A DNA stretch of 64,000 bases from Prauserella marina (GCF_002240355.1 NZ_CP016353.1:868001-932000), one strand, 5' to 3'; positions 53,742 to 62,631 are shown, numbered from the stretch's first letter. Numbers and translations: made by a program. Notes: a model not told the origin generated them from the letters alone.

Positions 53742-55292
53742 ATGTCGACGCCGTCATCCCGGGGAATGATGAATCAGCCACCGAACGCGCACCAGGAGGA
53801 GCCCGGCGACGACGAGCACCGGCTCGGTCCCCGTCCCCTCGACCGCCCCTCCGTCGACCCCGCCTACGCGGCGACCTTCGGAAGGCCGCGCGGCGTCGAC
53901 GGCCCGTTCGACAAGCTCTACACCCCCAACCCGGGGCAGAACGGGTCCGGACCGAAACCGCCGGAGCCCGAATCACTCGCCGAGGCGTTCGGCCGCCCGC
54001 GAGGTGCCGAGAACATCGTGTTGCAGCGCCCGCTCGAAGCGAGTGGTGTCGCGGGTTCCGCTGAGCAAGACTCACCAATGTGGACCAGCGGTGCCGACCC
54101 GTGGCGCGATCCCTCCGCCGGCGCGGTACTCGGGGGACCGGCGGTCGTCACCGAGGAGAAGGCGACCGACAGCGAATCCCGGCCTCGCGGGGCGCTGCTC
54201 AGCCTGCCCGAACTGCTTTTCGGCCGCAGGGTCAAACCCATCGCGCTCGCCCTGCTCGCCGCCGTCGCCCTGCTCATCGGTGCGGTCGGTGGTTTCATCG
54301 GCTGGGCCGTGGCGAGCGCCGGTGATTCGCTCACCGGTGAACTCAACGTCGCGGAAGCTCAGGCAGGCAAGGAAAGGCCGGCCGGTTCCATCGCCGACAT
54401 CGCCAAGCGGGTCGCCCCCGCCGTCGTGTCCATCGAGGTCAAAGCGGGTCAGTCGGGCGGTCTCGGGTCGGGAGTCGTGATCGACAAGGAGGGCTACGTG
54501 GTCACCAACAACCACGTCGTCTCCCAGGCCGCGCGCGACGACAACGCCGAGATCACCGCCGTGTTCATCGACGGAACGAGGGCCGACGGCGAGGTCGTCG
54601 GCACCGACCCGAAAACCGACCTCGCCGTCATCAAGGTCAACGTGTCCAACCCGGTCGTGATCGAGGTCGGCAAGTCGTCGGACCTCGCGGCGGGCGACAC
54701 GGTCATCGCCGTCGGCTCGCCGTTCGGGCTGGAGAACACCGTTACCGAGGGCATCGTCAGCGCGCTGAACCGGCCGGTCACGGCGCCGGGCGAAAACGGT
54801 GACCCCGCCGTCACCTACGACGCGATCCAGACCGACGCGGCCATCAACCCCGGCAACTCGGGTGGTGCGCTCGTCGATTCGCGGGGAGCGCTCGTGGGGA
54901 TCAACTCGCTGATCCGCACCGTGGGCAGCGACGGCGAAGGTGGCAGCATTGGACTCGGGTTCGCGATCCCGGTCGACCAAGCCGTCAAGATCAGCGAATC
55001 CCTTATCAGCGAAGGAAAAGTGCAGCACGCCGACCTTGGTGTCAACGCGTCCTCGGTCGCGGCCAACACGTCGGAAGGCGCGCAGATCCAGAATGTCAAC
55101 GACGACGGACCCGCCGCCAAGGCCGGGATCGCCGAAGGGGACGTGATCACCAAGGTCGGTGACCGTCAGGTGCGCAACGCCGCCGAACTGACCGTGGCCG
55201 TCCGGCAACACGACATCGGCGAGGTCGTGCCTGTTCGTCTGGTCCGAGGCGGTCGTCCGCTCACCGTCGACGTCACCTTGGGTTCAGACTAA
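53742..55292 (+). CDS. htrA: HtrA/DegP-like serine protease with PDZ domain
   Basis: A 516-residue membrane-anchored protease. A Pro/Asp-rich cytoplasmic part (about residues 1-165) precedes one membrane helix (about 167-190, LALLAAVALLIGAVGG), then a trypsin-like domain with the triad H258 (NNHVVS), D293 (KTDLAVI) and S373 (NPGNSGGAL), and a C-terminal PDZ domain (about 430-510; VNDDGPAAKAGIAEGD). It degrades damaged proteins outside the membrane. ATG 53742 was kept; ATG 53766 and 53769 are also possible starts, the latter with GGGGA upstream. Confidence 0.92.
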   Translation: MSTPSSRGMMNQPPNAHQEEPGDDEHRLGPRPLDRPSVDPAYAATFGRPRGVDGPFDKLYTPNPGQNGSGPKPPEPESLAEAFGRPRGAENIVLQRPLEASGVAGSAEQDSPMWTSGADPWRDPSAGAVLGGPAVVTEEKATDSESRPRGALLSLPELLFGRRVKPIALALLAAVALLIGAVGGFIGWAVASAGDSLTGELNVAEAQAGKERPAGSIADIAKRVAPAVVSIEVKAGQSGGLGSGVVIDKEGYVVTNNHVVSQAARDDNAEITAVFIDGTRADGEVVGTDPKTDLAVIKVNVSNPVVIEVGKSSDLAAGDTVIAVGSPFGLENTVTEGIVSALNRPVTAPGENGDPAVTYDAIQTDAAINPGNSGGALVDSRGALVGINSLIRTVGSDGEGGSIGLGFAIPVDQAVKISESLISEGKVQHADLGVNASSVAANTSEGAQIQNVNDDGPAAKAGIAEGDVITKVGDRQVRNAAELTVAVRQHDIGEVVPVRLVRGGRPLTVDVTLGSD

Positions 55293-55337
55293 CGGGGTAC
55301 GCTGTCTCGCAGCAGGTTCGAGGCGGAGGTATGGCAG

Positions 55338-55790
55338 GTGTTCGAAAACATTGGCTGGGGTGAAATTCTCATCCTCCTTGTCGCCGCCCTGTTCATCCTC
55401 GGCCCGGAAAGGTTGCCGGAAGCCGCCGCGTGGATGGGAAAGTCGCTGCGCAAAGTGCGCGATTTCGCCACCGGCGCCAGGCAGCAACTCAAGGACGAGA
55501 TGGGTCCCGAGTACGAGCAGTTCCGGAAACCCCTCGAAGATCTGCGGCAGTTTCGTAGCTTCGATCCGAAGCGGGCCGCGATCCAGCACCTGTTCGACGG
55601 CGACCAGGATCCGCTCGGGCTGGACAACATCAACGGCACCGCTACGAACGGCAACGGTGCGGGTGGTGTCGGCGGGACCGGTGGCCATGCCAATGGCTCC
55701 ACGAAACCGAATGGTTACCCCGCGGGAACGCCGCAGCCGGAGCCGTTGAAGCCCGGCGAGAAGCCCCCGGTCGACCCGGACGCCACCTGA
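55338..55790 (+). CDS. tatB: Sec-independent translocase TatB
   Basis: A 150-residue TatB. One N-terminal membrane helix ([20 protein letters not shown]) ends at [19 protein letters not shown], the hinge and amphipathic helix that classifies Tat A/B proteins; a Gly/Asn/Pro-rich tail follows. It is the substrate docking part of twin-arginine export together with TatC. GTG 55338 gives the standard N-terminus. It lies 45 bases after htrA. Confidence 0.93.
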   Translation: MFENIGWGEILILLVAALFILGPERLPEAAAWMGKSLRKVRDFATGARQQLKDEMGPEYEQFRKPLEDLRQFRSFDPKRAAIQHLFDGDQDPLGLDNINGTATNGNGAGGVGGTGGHANGSTKPNGYPAGTPQPEPLKPGEKPPVDPDAT

Positions 55791-55824
55791 GGTCTGGCGC
55801 CACGCCGAACCGCGCCGGGCGTGC

Positions 55825-56232
55825 GCGAGTCCCGCCTTCGTGCGCGAGTCCCGCGTTGACGTCGGCGAGATCCGCGCTCACGCGCGCGAGTTCCGCGATG
55901 GCGCTGGCGAGATCCGCGTTCAGGCGCGCGAGTTCCGCAGTGGCGTCGGCGAGTGTCGCGTTCAGGTCCGCGAGTTCCGCATTCGGGTCGGCGAGTTCCG
56001 CATTCACGTGTCTGGCACGGCGCCTGCCGCGTTTGGGCTGGTGAGCGTTGCCGTCGTGCGCGCCGCGGGAGTCGGGCGGCGCGTCCGGTCGTCATCGGTA
56101 TGGACCTGGCGAATCGGCGCCAAGTCCGCGTTCAATGCGGATCTCGCCTTCCTGAGTGCGGACCTCGCAGGTCTGAGCGCGGAACTCGACAGCCTGAGCG
56201 CGGAACTCGACAACGTGAGTGCGGATCTCGCG
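55825..56232. repeat. Array B of 21-bp units in direct and inverted arms between tatB and mrp
   Basis: The 600 bases between convergent tatB and mrp have no credible gene. Nine units with the core GCGAGTTCCGC or a close variant start at 55825, 55844, 55865, 55886, 55907, 55928, 55949, 55970 and 55991 (steps of 19 then exactly 21). After 125 bases, five inverted units (CTCG at 56143, 56164, 56185, 56206 and 56227) follow at exactly 21-base steps. The unit is the same family as array A. Confidence 0.88.
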
Positions 56233-56280
56233 CGCCCGCCGGGGACTCGCGCGCACGGGCGCCATGACGCACAGCCATGC

Positions 56281-56363
56281 GGAGCCGCGGTCCCCCACGG
56301 GGCCGCCGCCCCCACGGAGCCGCGGTCCCCCACGGGGCGCGCCTCACGCGGGGCCGCGCCTAC
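56281..56363. repeat. GC-rich direct repeats and hairpins next to array B
   Basis: A 23-bp block occurs at 56281-56303 and again at 56316-56338 (35-base period), each able to fold as GCGG.CCCC-CAC-GGGG.CCGC-type stems. A further stem GGGGCC/GGCCCC is near 56351-56372. The stretch precedes the mrp stop and could act as terminator or be another repeat family. Confidence 0.65.
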
Positions 56364-56390
56364 GTGGCCCCACACGCGGACGCGCGCGGT

Positions 56391-57536
56391 TCAGCGGCCA
56401 GCTGGGCTCACGTTCAGCATCATGCCCGCCAGCCCGCGCGCCCTGACGGACAGCTTCTCGGCGGCGTCGGTGAGGACCTTCGCCGCTGTCGCGTCGGGCG
56501 CGGCCAGCACCAGCGGTGTCCCCTCGTCACCCTGTTCGCGCAGCTTCGGGTCGAGCGGAACCTGACCGAGCAGCGGAACTTCGGCACCGACGGACGTCGA
56601 AAGCGATTCGGCCACCTGCTTGCCGCCGCCCGCGCCGAAGATCTCCATCCTCGTGCCGTCGGGCGCCTCGAACCACGACATGTTCTCGATGACCCCCGCG
56701 ACGCGCTGCCGCGTCTGCAACGCGATGGCTCCCGCGCGCTCGGCCACCTCGGCGGCGGCCTGCTGCGGCGTGGTCACCACCAAGATCTCCGCGTTGGGAA
56801 TGAGCTGCGCCACCGAGATCGCGATGTCACCCGTTCCCGGCGGCAGGTCGAGCAGCAGGATGTCGAGATCACCCCAGAACACGTCGGCGAGGAACTGCTG
56901 CAACGCGCGGTGCAGCATCGGGCCCCGCCACACGACCGGCGTGTTGCCCGGCGTGAACATGCCGATGGAGATCACCTTCACGCCGTGTGCTTGCGGCGGC
57001 ATGATCATCTTCTCGACCTTGGTGGGCTTCTCGCCCGCACCGAGCATGCGTGGCACGGAATGCCCGTAGATGTCGGCGTCGACGACGCCGACGGAGAGCC
57101 CGCGCTTGGCCATCGCGGCGGCGAGGTTCACCGTCACGCTCGACTTGCCGACCCCGCCCTTGCCGGAGGCCACGCAGTAGACCCGCGTCATCGAGCCGGG
57201 CTGGGCGAACGGGATCACCGGTTCCTCGGCGTCGCCGCGCAAGCTTTTGCGCAGCTCGGTGCGCTGCTCGTCGCTCATCACGTCCAGTTCGACGTGCACC
57301 TCGCGAACACCGGCCAGCTTGCTGACGGCGGCCGTGGTCTCGCGGGTGATGGTCTCTTTGAGCGGGCAACCGGCGATGGTGAGGTACACGGCGACGGTCA
57401 CGTCGCCGTTCTCGCCGACCGTGATGTCCTTGACCATGCCGAGCTCGGTGATCGGTTTCTTGATCTCCGGGTCGTGCACGTCGTTCAGTGCGGTACGCAC
57501 GTCCTCGACACTGGGGGTCTCTTGCGTGGTGGTCAC
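56391..57536 (-). CDS. mrp: Mrp/NBP35-type iron-sulfur cluster carrier ATPase
   Basis: A 381-residue P-loop protein. An N-terminal DUF59/MIP18 domain (about residues 5-80) precedes the deviant Walker A SGKGGVGKSS with K131. The switch motif VVDADIYGHSVPRML and ILLLDLPPGTGD follow. It carries and transfers iron-sulfur clusters. The usual CxxC near the C-terminus of Mrp is not visible here, as in some mycobacterial relatives (Rv1229c). GTG 57536 overlaps the DUF1003 stop (GTGA). Confidence 0.92.
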   Translation of the reverse strand: MTTTQETPSVEDVRTALNDVHDPEIKKPITELGMVKDITVGENGDVTVAVYLTIAGCPLKETITRETTAAVSKLAGVREVHVELDVMSDEQRTELRKSLRGDAEEPVIPFAQPGSMTRVYCVASGKGGVGKSSVTVNLAAAMAKRGLSVGVVDADIYGHSVPRMLGAGEKPTKVEKMIMPPQAHGVKVISIGMFTPGNTPVVWRGPMLHRALQQFLADVFWGDLDILLLDLPPGTGDIAISVAQLIPNAEILVVTTPQQAAAEVAERAGAIALQTRQRVAGVIENMSWFEAPDGTRMEIFGAGGGKQVAESLSTSVGAEVPLLGQVPLDPKLREQGDEGTPLVLAAPDATAAKVLTDAAEKLSVRARGLAGMMLNVSPAGR

Positions 57537-58063
57537 TGCTCGGGCACCGACCTTCTGTCGCTGGCGGTTGCGGTTGCTCCCCTCATGCTACGTGCCCCCA
57601 CTTCGAGGTCTTCGCGTAACTTGTCCAGCTCGCCGCGCAGATAGTCGCGGGTGGCGACCTCGCCGATCGCCAGCCGCAACGCCGCGAGTTCCCTCGCCAG
57701 GTACTCGGTGTCGGCCTTGGTCTGAGTGGCCCGCAGCCGGTCCTCCTCCAGCGACACCCTGTCCCTGTCGTCCTGGCGGTTCTGGGCGAGCAGGATCAGC
57801 GGGGCCGCGTAGGCGGCCTGCGTCGAGAACGCGAGGTTGAGCAGGATGAACGGGTAGGGGTCCCAGCGCAGCGATACCGCGGTCAGGTTGAGCGCGATCC
57901 AGACGACCACGATGAGCGTCTGCCAGAACAGGTACTTGCCGGTACCGAGGAAACGCGCCAGCCGTTCCGACACCCTCCCGAACGCCTCGGGGTCGAAGGG
58001 AAGCGTGAGGCGTCTCGGTTGTCTCGGCTGGTCGAGCCGGCGCCGGGGCAGCAGCTCAGGCAT
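57533..58063 (-). CDS. DUF1003 membrane protein
   Basis: A 176-residue protein with a DUF1003 region: two hydrophobic helices (about residues 45-65, TLIVVVWIALNLTAV, and 75-95) around the motif DPYPFILLNLAFSTQAAYAA, then a soluble coiled-coil tail (about 105-165). ATG 58063 overlaps the upstream CBS gene by 8 bases; its stop overlaps the mrp start. The operon with an MgtE-N/CBS protein suggests a link to magnesium or metal transport, as in Rv1231c-Rv1232c. Confidence 0.9.
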   Translation of the reverse strand: MPELLPRRRLDQPRQPRRLTLPFDPEAFGRVSERLARFLGTGKYLFWQTLIVVVWIALNLTAVSLRWDPYPFILLNLAFSTQAAYAAPLILLAQNRQDDRDRVSLEEDRLRATQTKADTEYLARELAALRLAIGEVATRDYLRGELDKLREDLEVGARSMRGATATASDRRSVPEQ

Positions 58064-59348
58064 GTTCGGTCTCCTCGCCAACGGGGTCGGCACCGTCGCG
58101 AAGGCCGGTTTCCCGCCAGCCTTCGGGAAGCAGATGGTCGAGTACGTCGTCGACGGTGACGGCCCCGAGCAGGTGGTCGCTGCTGTCGACGACGGGCGCG
58201 CAGGTCAGGTTGTAGGCGGCGAAGTAGCGGGTGACCTCGGCGAGCGAGTCCGAAGGTCTGAGCACGGGAAGCCCGGTGTCGGTGATCGCGGCGACGAGGT
58301 CGGCCGGTGGCTCGCGCAGCAGTTGCTGGAAGTGCGCGCAGCCGAGATACCGCCCGGTTGGCGTGGCGCTCGGCGGCCTGCACACGAAAACCATGCTCGC
58401 CAGCGCCGGGGTGAGGTCGGCGTTGCGGATGTGGGCCAGCGCCTCGGCGACTGTCGCGTCGGGGGTGAGCACGACCGGCTCGGGGGTCATCAGCCCTCCC
58501 GCCGTGTCGGCCGAGTAGGCGAGCAGCCGTCTGACCGGCTCCGATTCGTCGGGATGCATGAGTTCGAGCAGGCGGTTCTTGTCGGCCGACGGCATTTCGG
58601 CGAGCAGGTCGGCCGCGTCGTCGGGGTTCATCGCCTCAAGGATGTCGGCCGCTCGTTCCTCGGCGAGGTAGGCGACGAGTTCCTTCTGGTCGTCCTCCGG
58701 CAGTTCTTCGAGTACGTCGGCGAGCCGCTCGTCGTCCATGGCGTCGGCGACCTCGTGCCGCCGTTTCAGTGGCAGGTCGCGCATGGTGGCCGCGATGTCG
58801 ACGGCCCGCATGGTGTCGAACTGCACGAGCAGCTGTCCCGCTCCCTGCGGCTGCCCGGTCAGCTCGGCGAGGTTGAGCCCGGACACCTCGCTCCACGGCA
58901 CGACGCGAAGACCGGCTCGCCTTCGCCCGATGCCGAGTCCGGTGCGTTCCCTGATGGCCAGCTTGGTGAGCAGCCAGTCGCGGGTGCGGCTGGGTTCCAT
59001 GGCCGCGTCGATGACGGTGATCCTGGCGCCGCCGGAGGAGGCGCGGGCATCGAAGAGCTGGCCGAGTACGAGCACTTCGTTGGGCCGCTGGTGGAACCGG
59101 CGCATGTTGACGGAGCCGGTGGCGAGCGTGACGGCGTTGGGTTCGATGGCGGTGACCCGCAGCATGGGGACGAAGACGCGGTGCCGGGTGTTCAGTTCGA
59201 CGACGAGCCCGAGTACCTGCGGCGGGTTCTGGTCGAGCCGCAGTCCAGCGACGAGGTCGCGGACCTTGCCGATCGACTCGCCGTCCGGTCCGAACACCGG
59301 CAACCGCGCGAGCTGAGCTGCGAAAACCCTTTTCACGGCTGCGGCCAT
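58056..59348 (-). CDS. MgtE N-domain and CBS-domain protein
   Basis: A 430-residue soluble protein. It begins with a PRC-barrel-like domain (about 1-100; GPDGESIGKVRDLVAGL), then an MgtE intracellular N-domain (about 190-290; LEELPEDDQKELVAYLAEE, ADILEAMNPDDAADLLAEMP) and two CBS domains (about 300-420). Membrane helices of a full MgtE transporter are absent, so it is a regulatory relative, perhaps sensing magnesium or nucleotides for the co-encoded DUF1003 protein. ATG 59348. Confidence 0.9.
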   Translation of the reverse strand: MAAAVKRVFAAQLARLPVFGPDGESIGKVRDLVAGLRLDQNPPQVLGLVVELNTRHRVFVPMLRVTAIEPNAVTLATGSVNMRRFHQRPNEVLVLGQLFDARASSGGARITVIDAAMEPSRTRDWLLTKLAIRERTGLGIGRRRAGLRVVPWSEVSGLNLAELTGQPQGAGQLLVQFDTMRAVDIAATMRDLPLKRRHEVADAMDDERLADVLEELPEDDQKELVAYLAEERAADILEAMNPDDAADLLAEMPSADKNRLLELMHPDESEPVRRLLAYSADTAGGLMTPEPVVLTPDATVAEALAHIRNADLTPALASMVFVCRPPSATPTGRYLGCAHFQQLLREPPADLVAAITDTGLPVLRPSDSLAEVTRYFAAYNLTCAPVVDSSDHLLGAVTVDDVLDHLLPEGWRETGLRDGADPVGEETEHA

Positions 59349-59358
59349 GGGGGCAAGC

Positions 59359-60279
59359 CTAGGTAACCTGTGGCCCTTCCGCCGCGCGGTGGGCCCACAG
59401 CGCGATCTCGCGGACGGCGTCGCCGAGCCAGTCCGAACCGCCTTGCCGCTTTGCTTCTTCTTCGACGGCCCACAGCCAGTTGAGGACGGCGCGCACGAGG
59501 GTCCATTCGCGGGCGAGAGCGGCGTCGAGTCCCGCACCGGCGACGACGGCGGCGAAGCGCTCGCCCACGTTCGATTCGCCGATTCTGTTCCACAGCAGCG
59601 GGATCACCGCGAATTCGGGGTCGCCCGTCAGGGGTTTCGGGTCGATGACGAGCCACGGTTCGCGGGCTCCGGCGAGCACGTTTTCGTAGTGCAGGTCCTC
59701 GTTGACGAGCAGGCGGGCGGCGTGCGGGCCTCTCCGTTCGCAGATGTCGACGGCTTCGGTCAGCAGCGCGCCGGGCAGTGGCCTTCCGAGGCGTTCCGAT
59801 TCGCGGGGCAGTTCGGCGGCCCAGCGCCGTGCCTCGGCGCGCAGGTCCCTGGTCAGCGGTGGCGCGGGAATGGTGAGCGAGCGCAGCAGACCGGCCGCGA
59901 CGGCGACGGCCGTGCCGATCGGCTCCGCGCTGAGCATCCGGTTCTCGTCGAGGCGTTCCAGCAGCATCACGCCGTGCTCCGGCTCGCTTTCCCTCAGCAG
60001 GACGGCTCCCGCTCCGGCCCACGCCGCGAGCGCGACCGGTTCGTCCCTGCTCTCGGTGTCCAGCCTGCTCAGTTTGAGCATCGCGGGACCGGATTCCGAG
60101 CACACGGGAATGACGAGACCCGCCTGACCGTGCAGCGGCCTGCCGTCGACGGTCAGCCCCCAGCGAAGGCAATACGCGCGAACCAGTTCGGGCAGCGCGG
60201 CGATCCACGTCGCCCCTTCGGCGCCTTCTCGCCCGATGATCAGCCGGGCGAAGGCGGGCGGGACGTCGAGTTCGCTCAC
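59359..60279 (-). CDS. APH(6)-like aminoglycoside/hydroxyurea kinase family protein
   Basis: A 306-residue kinase-fold protein of PF04655 (APH(6), streptomycin-6-phosphotransferase-like). The catalytic loop is NEDLHYENVL and the metal segment IDPKPLTGDPEF. In typical members the loop begins HGDLHxxN; here the histidine position is Asn, while the catalytic aspartate is kept. Upstream motif LKLSRLDTES carries the ATP lysine. It may not confer antibiotic resistance. It lies 10 bases upstream of the CBS gene and is divergent from the slipin gene. Confidence 0.85.
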   Translation of the reverse strand: MSELDVPPAFARLIIGREGAEGATWIAALPELVRAYCLRWGLTVDGRPLHGQAGLVIPVCSESGPAMLKLSRLDTESRDEPVALAAWAGAGAVLLRESEPEHGVMLLERLDENRMLSAEPIGTAVAVAAGLLRSLTIPAPPLTRDLRAEARRWAAELPRESERLGRPLPGALLTEAVDICERRGPHAARLLVNEDLHYENVLAGAREPWLVIDPKPLTGDPEFAVIPLLWNRIGESNVGERFAAVVAGAGLDAALAREWTLVRAVLNWLWAVEEEAKRQGGSDWLGDAVREIALWAHRAAEGPQVT

Positions 60280-60360
60280 AACAACAGCATTTCAGCGGGG
60301 TACAACCGCTTTTCCCGGGAGTAACATCGATTGATCAGGCATTCCTATCAGGGAGCTGCC

Positions 60361-61269
60361 ATGGTGGTGGAAATCCTGAGTGCGGTGCTTGCCGTCGGCG
60401 CTGTCGGCATGGCGGCCAGTGTGCGCATCGTCAAGCAGTTCGAACGCGGTCTCGTACTCCGCTTCGGCAGGGTGCACCGGACGCCGAGAGAACCTGGGAT
60501 CGCGCTGATCGTGCCCGCGGTCGATCGGATGATCAAGGTCAACATGCAGATCGTGACCTTGCCCGTTCCCGCGCAGGACGGCATCACCCGCGACAACGTC
60601 ACGGTGCGGGTCGACGCGGTGGTGTACTTCAAGGTCATCGATCCCGTGCAGGCCATTGTCGGCGTCGAGAACTACCGCTTCGCGATGTTGCAGGTGGCGC
60701 AGACGTCGCTGCGCTCGATCATCGGCAAGAGCGATCTCGACGACCTGCTTTCCAACAGGGAACGGCTCAACGAGGGCCTTGAGGTGATGATCGACAACCC
60801 GGCGCTCGGCTGGGGAATCCACATTGACAGGGTCGAGATCAAGGACGTCGCCCTTCCGGAGACGATGAAGCGCGCCATGTCGCGGCAGGCCGAGGCCGAG
60901 CGCGAACGGCGGGGAAGGGTGATCGCGGCCGACGGCGAGTTGCAGGCTTCGGAGAAGCTCGCGATGGCCGCGCAACGCATGGCGCACACCCCTGCGGCGT
61001 TGCAGTTGCGGCTGCTGGAGACCGTCGTGGAGGTCGCGGCCGAGAAGAACTCGACGCTGGTGCTGCCGTTCCCCGTCGAGTTGCTGCGGTTCCTCGACAA
61101 GGCGACCGTCAACGACGCGACCGCTGCCCAGGTGGTGAAGGCCGTCGGTGATGCCGCCAAGGAGGTGGCACCGCCGGGGCACAACGGCAGCGAGCCGTCC
61201 GAATCCGGGCGTGGCGCTGCACACCCGGAGCCGGTGGAAGAGCCTTCGAAGGGTCATACTCTGCCGTGA
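60361..61269 (+). CDS. Slipin / SPFH-domain (stomatin-like) membrane protein
   Basis: A 302-residue SPFH protein. A short N-terminal membrane segment (VEILSAVLAVGAVGMAA) is followed by the SPFH domain (about 25-200; VKQFERGLVLRFGRVH, ALIVPAVDRMIKVNMQ), a coiled-coil (AEAERERRGRVIAADGEL) and a Gly/Pro/Glu-rich tail. Slipins organise membrane microdomains. ATG 60361 follows CAGGGAGCTGCC. No NfeD partner gene is adjacent. It leads the acyl-CoA dehydrogenase gene by 51 bases. Confidence 0.92.
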   Translation: MVVEILSAVLAVGAVGMAASVRIVKQFERGLVLRFGRVHRTPREPGIALIVPAVDRMIKVNMQIVTLPVPAQDGITRDNVTVRVDAVVYFKVIDPVQAIVGVENYRFAMLQVAQTSLRSIIGKSDLDDLLSNRERLNEGLEVMIDNPALGWGIHIDRVEIKDVALPETMKRAMSRQAEAERERRGRVIAADGELQASEKLAMAAQRMAHTPAALQLRLLETVVEVAAEKNSTLVLPFPVELLRFLDKATVNDATAAQVVKAVGDAAKEVAPPGHNGSEPSESGRGAAHPEPVEEPSKGHTLP

Positions 61270-61320
61270 CCAGCGCCGGGTGTCTCGCGTGGCCGGCGTC
61301 GAACCACGAAGGGAAGATGC

Positions 61321-62517
61321 ATGGCTCGCCTCGCCCAGACCGCCGGTCTCACCGACGTGCAGTCCGAGATCCTGTCCACCGTGCGCGCCTTCGTGGACAA
61401 GGAGGTCATCCCGCACGCGCAGGCGCTCGAACACGCCGACGAGTACCCGGCCGACATCGTCGACGGGATGAGGGAGATGGGGCTGTTCGGGCTCACCGTG
61501 CCAGAGGAGTACGGGGGGCTCGGCGAGTCGCTGCTGACGTACGCGCTGGTGGTGGAGGAGATCGCCCGCGGCTGGATGAGCGTTTCCGGGGTGATCAACA
61601 CGCATTTCATCGTGGCGCACATGATCTCCCGGCACGGTACCGATGAGCAGAAGCGGCACTTCCTCCCGAGGATGGCCGACGGCAGCGTCCGGGGTGCTTT
61701 TTCCATGTCGGAGCCCGATCTCGGGTCCGACGTCGCGGCCATCAAGACGAAGGCGACGCGCGCTGGCGACGACTACGTGATCGACGGCTCCAAGATGTGG
61801 CTGACCAACGGCGCGACGTCGAACCTCATCGCGCTGCTCGTGCGCACCGACGAGGGCGCCGAGAAACCGCACCAGAACCTGACGACGTTCCTTGTCGAGA
61901 AGCCAGAGGGCTACGGAGAGGTCGCCAAGGGACTCACCATCCCCGGCAAGATCGACAAGATGGGTTACAAGGGCGTCGACACCACGGAAGCGGTGTTCGA
62001 CGGCTACCGGGTCGGTGCGGGCATGGTGCTCGGCGGGCAGCCCGGCAAGGGTTTCTCGCACATGATGGACGGCATCGAGGTCGGCAGGGTCAACGTGGCC
62101 GCGCGGGCCTGCGGCATCGCGATCAGGGCGTTCGAACTCGCCGTCGACTACGCGCAGCAGCGCACGACGTTCGGCAAGCCGATCGCCCAGCACCAGGCGA
62201 TCGCGTTCAAGCTCGCCGAGATGGCAACCAAGGTGGAGGCGGCGCACCTGATGATGGTGAACGCGGCCAGGCTGAAGGATTCCGGCGCTCGCAACGACGT
62301 CGAGGCGGGCATGGCGAAGCTCATCGCCAGCGAGTACTGCGCCGAGGTCACCCAGGAGGCGTTCCGCATCCACGGTGGCTACGGCTACTCCAAGGAGTAC
62401 GAGATCGAACGCTTGATGAGGGAGGCGCCGTTTCTGCTCATCGGTGAGGGAACCAGCGAGATCCAGAAGACCATCATTTCCCGTGGCCTGCTTCGCGAGT
62501 ACAAGTCGCGCGGCTGA
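61321..62517 (+). CDS. Acyl-CoA dehydrogenase
   Basis: A 398-residue FAD enzyme distinct from the fadE25-like gene at 9944. Motifs: VPEEYGGLGESLLTYALVVEE (quoted by its start VPEEYGGLGE), FSMSEPDLGSDVAAIKT for FAD and substrate, GYKGVDTTEAVFDG and, at the end, LIGEGTSEIQKTIISRGLL with the putative catalytic glutamate in EGT. Substrate chain length is unknown. ATG 61321 follows GAAGGGAAG. It is the last gene before the stress-protein gene. Confidence 0.93.
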   Translation: MARLAQTAGLTDVQSEILSTVRAFVDKEVIPHAQALEHADEYPADIVDGMREMGLFGLTVPEEYGGLGESLLTYALVVEEIARGWMSVSGVINTHFIVAHMISRHGTDEQKRHFLPRMADGSVRGAFSMSEPDLGSDVAAIKTKATRAGDDYVIDGSKMWLTNGATSNLIALLVRTDEGAEKPHQNLTTFLVEKPEGYGEVAKGLTIPGKIDKMGYKGVDTTEAVFDGYRVGAGMVLGGQPGKGFSHMMDGIEVGRVNVAARACGIAIRAFELAVDYAQQRTTFGKPIAQHQAIAFKLAEMATKVEAAHLMMVNAARLKDSGARNDVEAGMAKLIASEYCAEVTQEAFRIHGGYGYSKEYEIERLMREAPFLLIGEGTSEIQKTIISRGLLREYKSRG

Positions 62518-62631
62518 GTGACCCGGCGGGTGCCCGCCGTGTTCGCGTGGTTACATCCGTCTTGGCAGGATGGGATGATGGGTAGCCGCGCTGGATAGGC
62601 AGCGCAAGAGCGCAAGGCACAGGTGATGATC

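Noticed and set aside
55840-56565. 241-residue plus-strand frame over array B
   Set aside because: It is made of the 21-bp repeats in one arm, changes character at the spacer and then runs antisense into mrp; no ribosome site.
59359-60279. Antibiotic resistance determinant
   Set aside because: Family match only; altered catalytic loop and neighbours give no support for resistance.
60292-62373. 693-residue minus-strand frame opposite slipin and acyl-CoA dehydrogenase
   Set aside because: Shadow frame; no motif and wrong codon bias.
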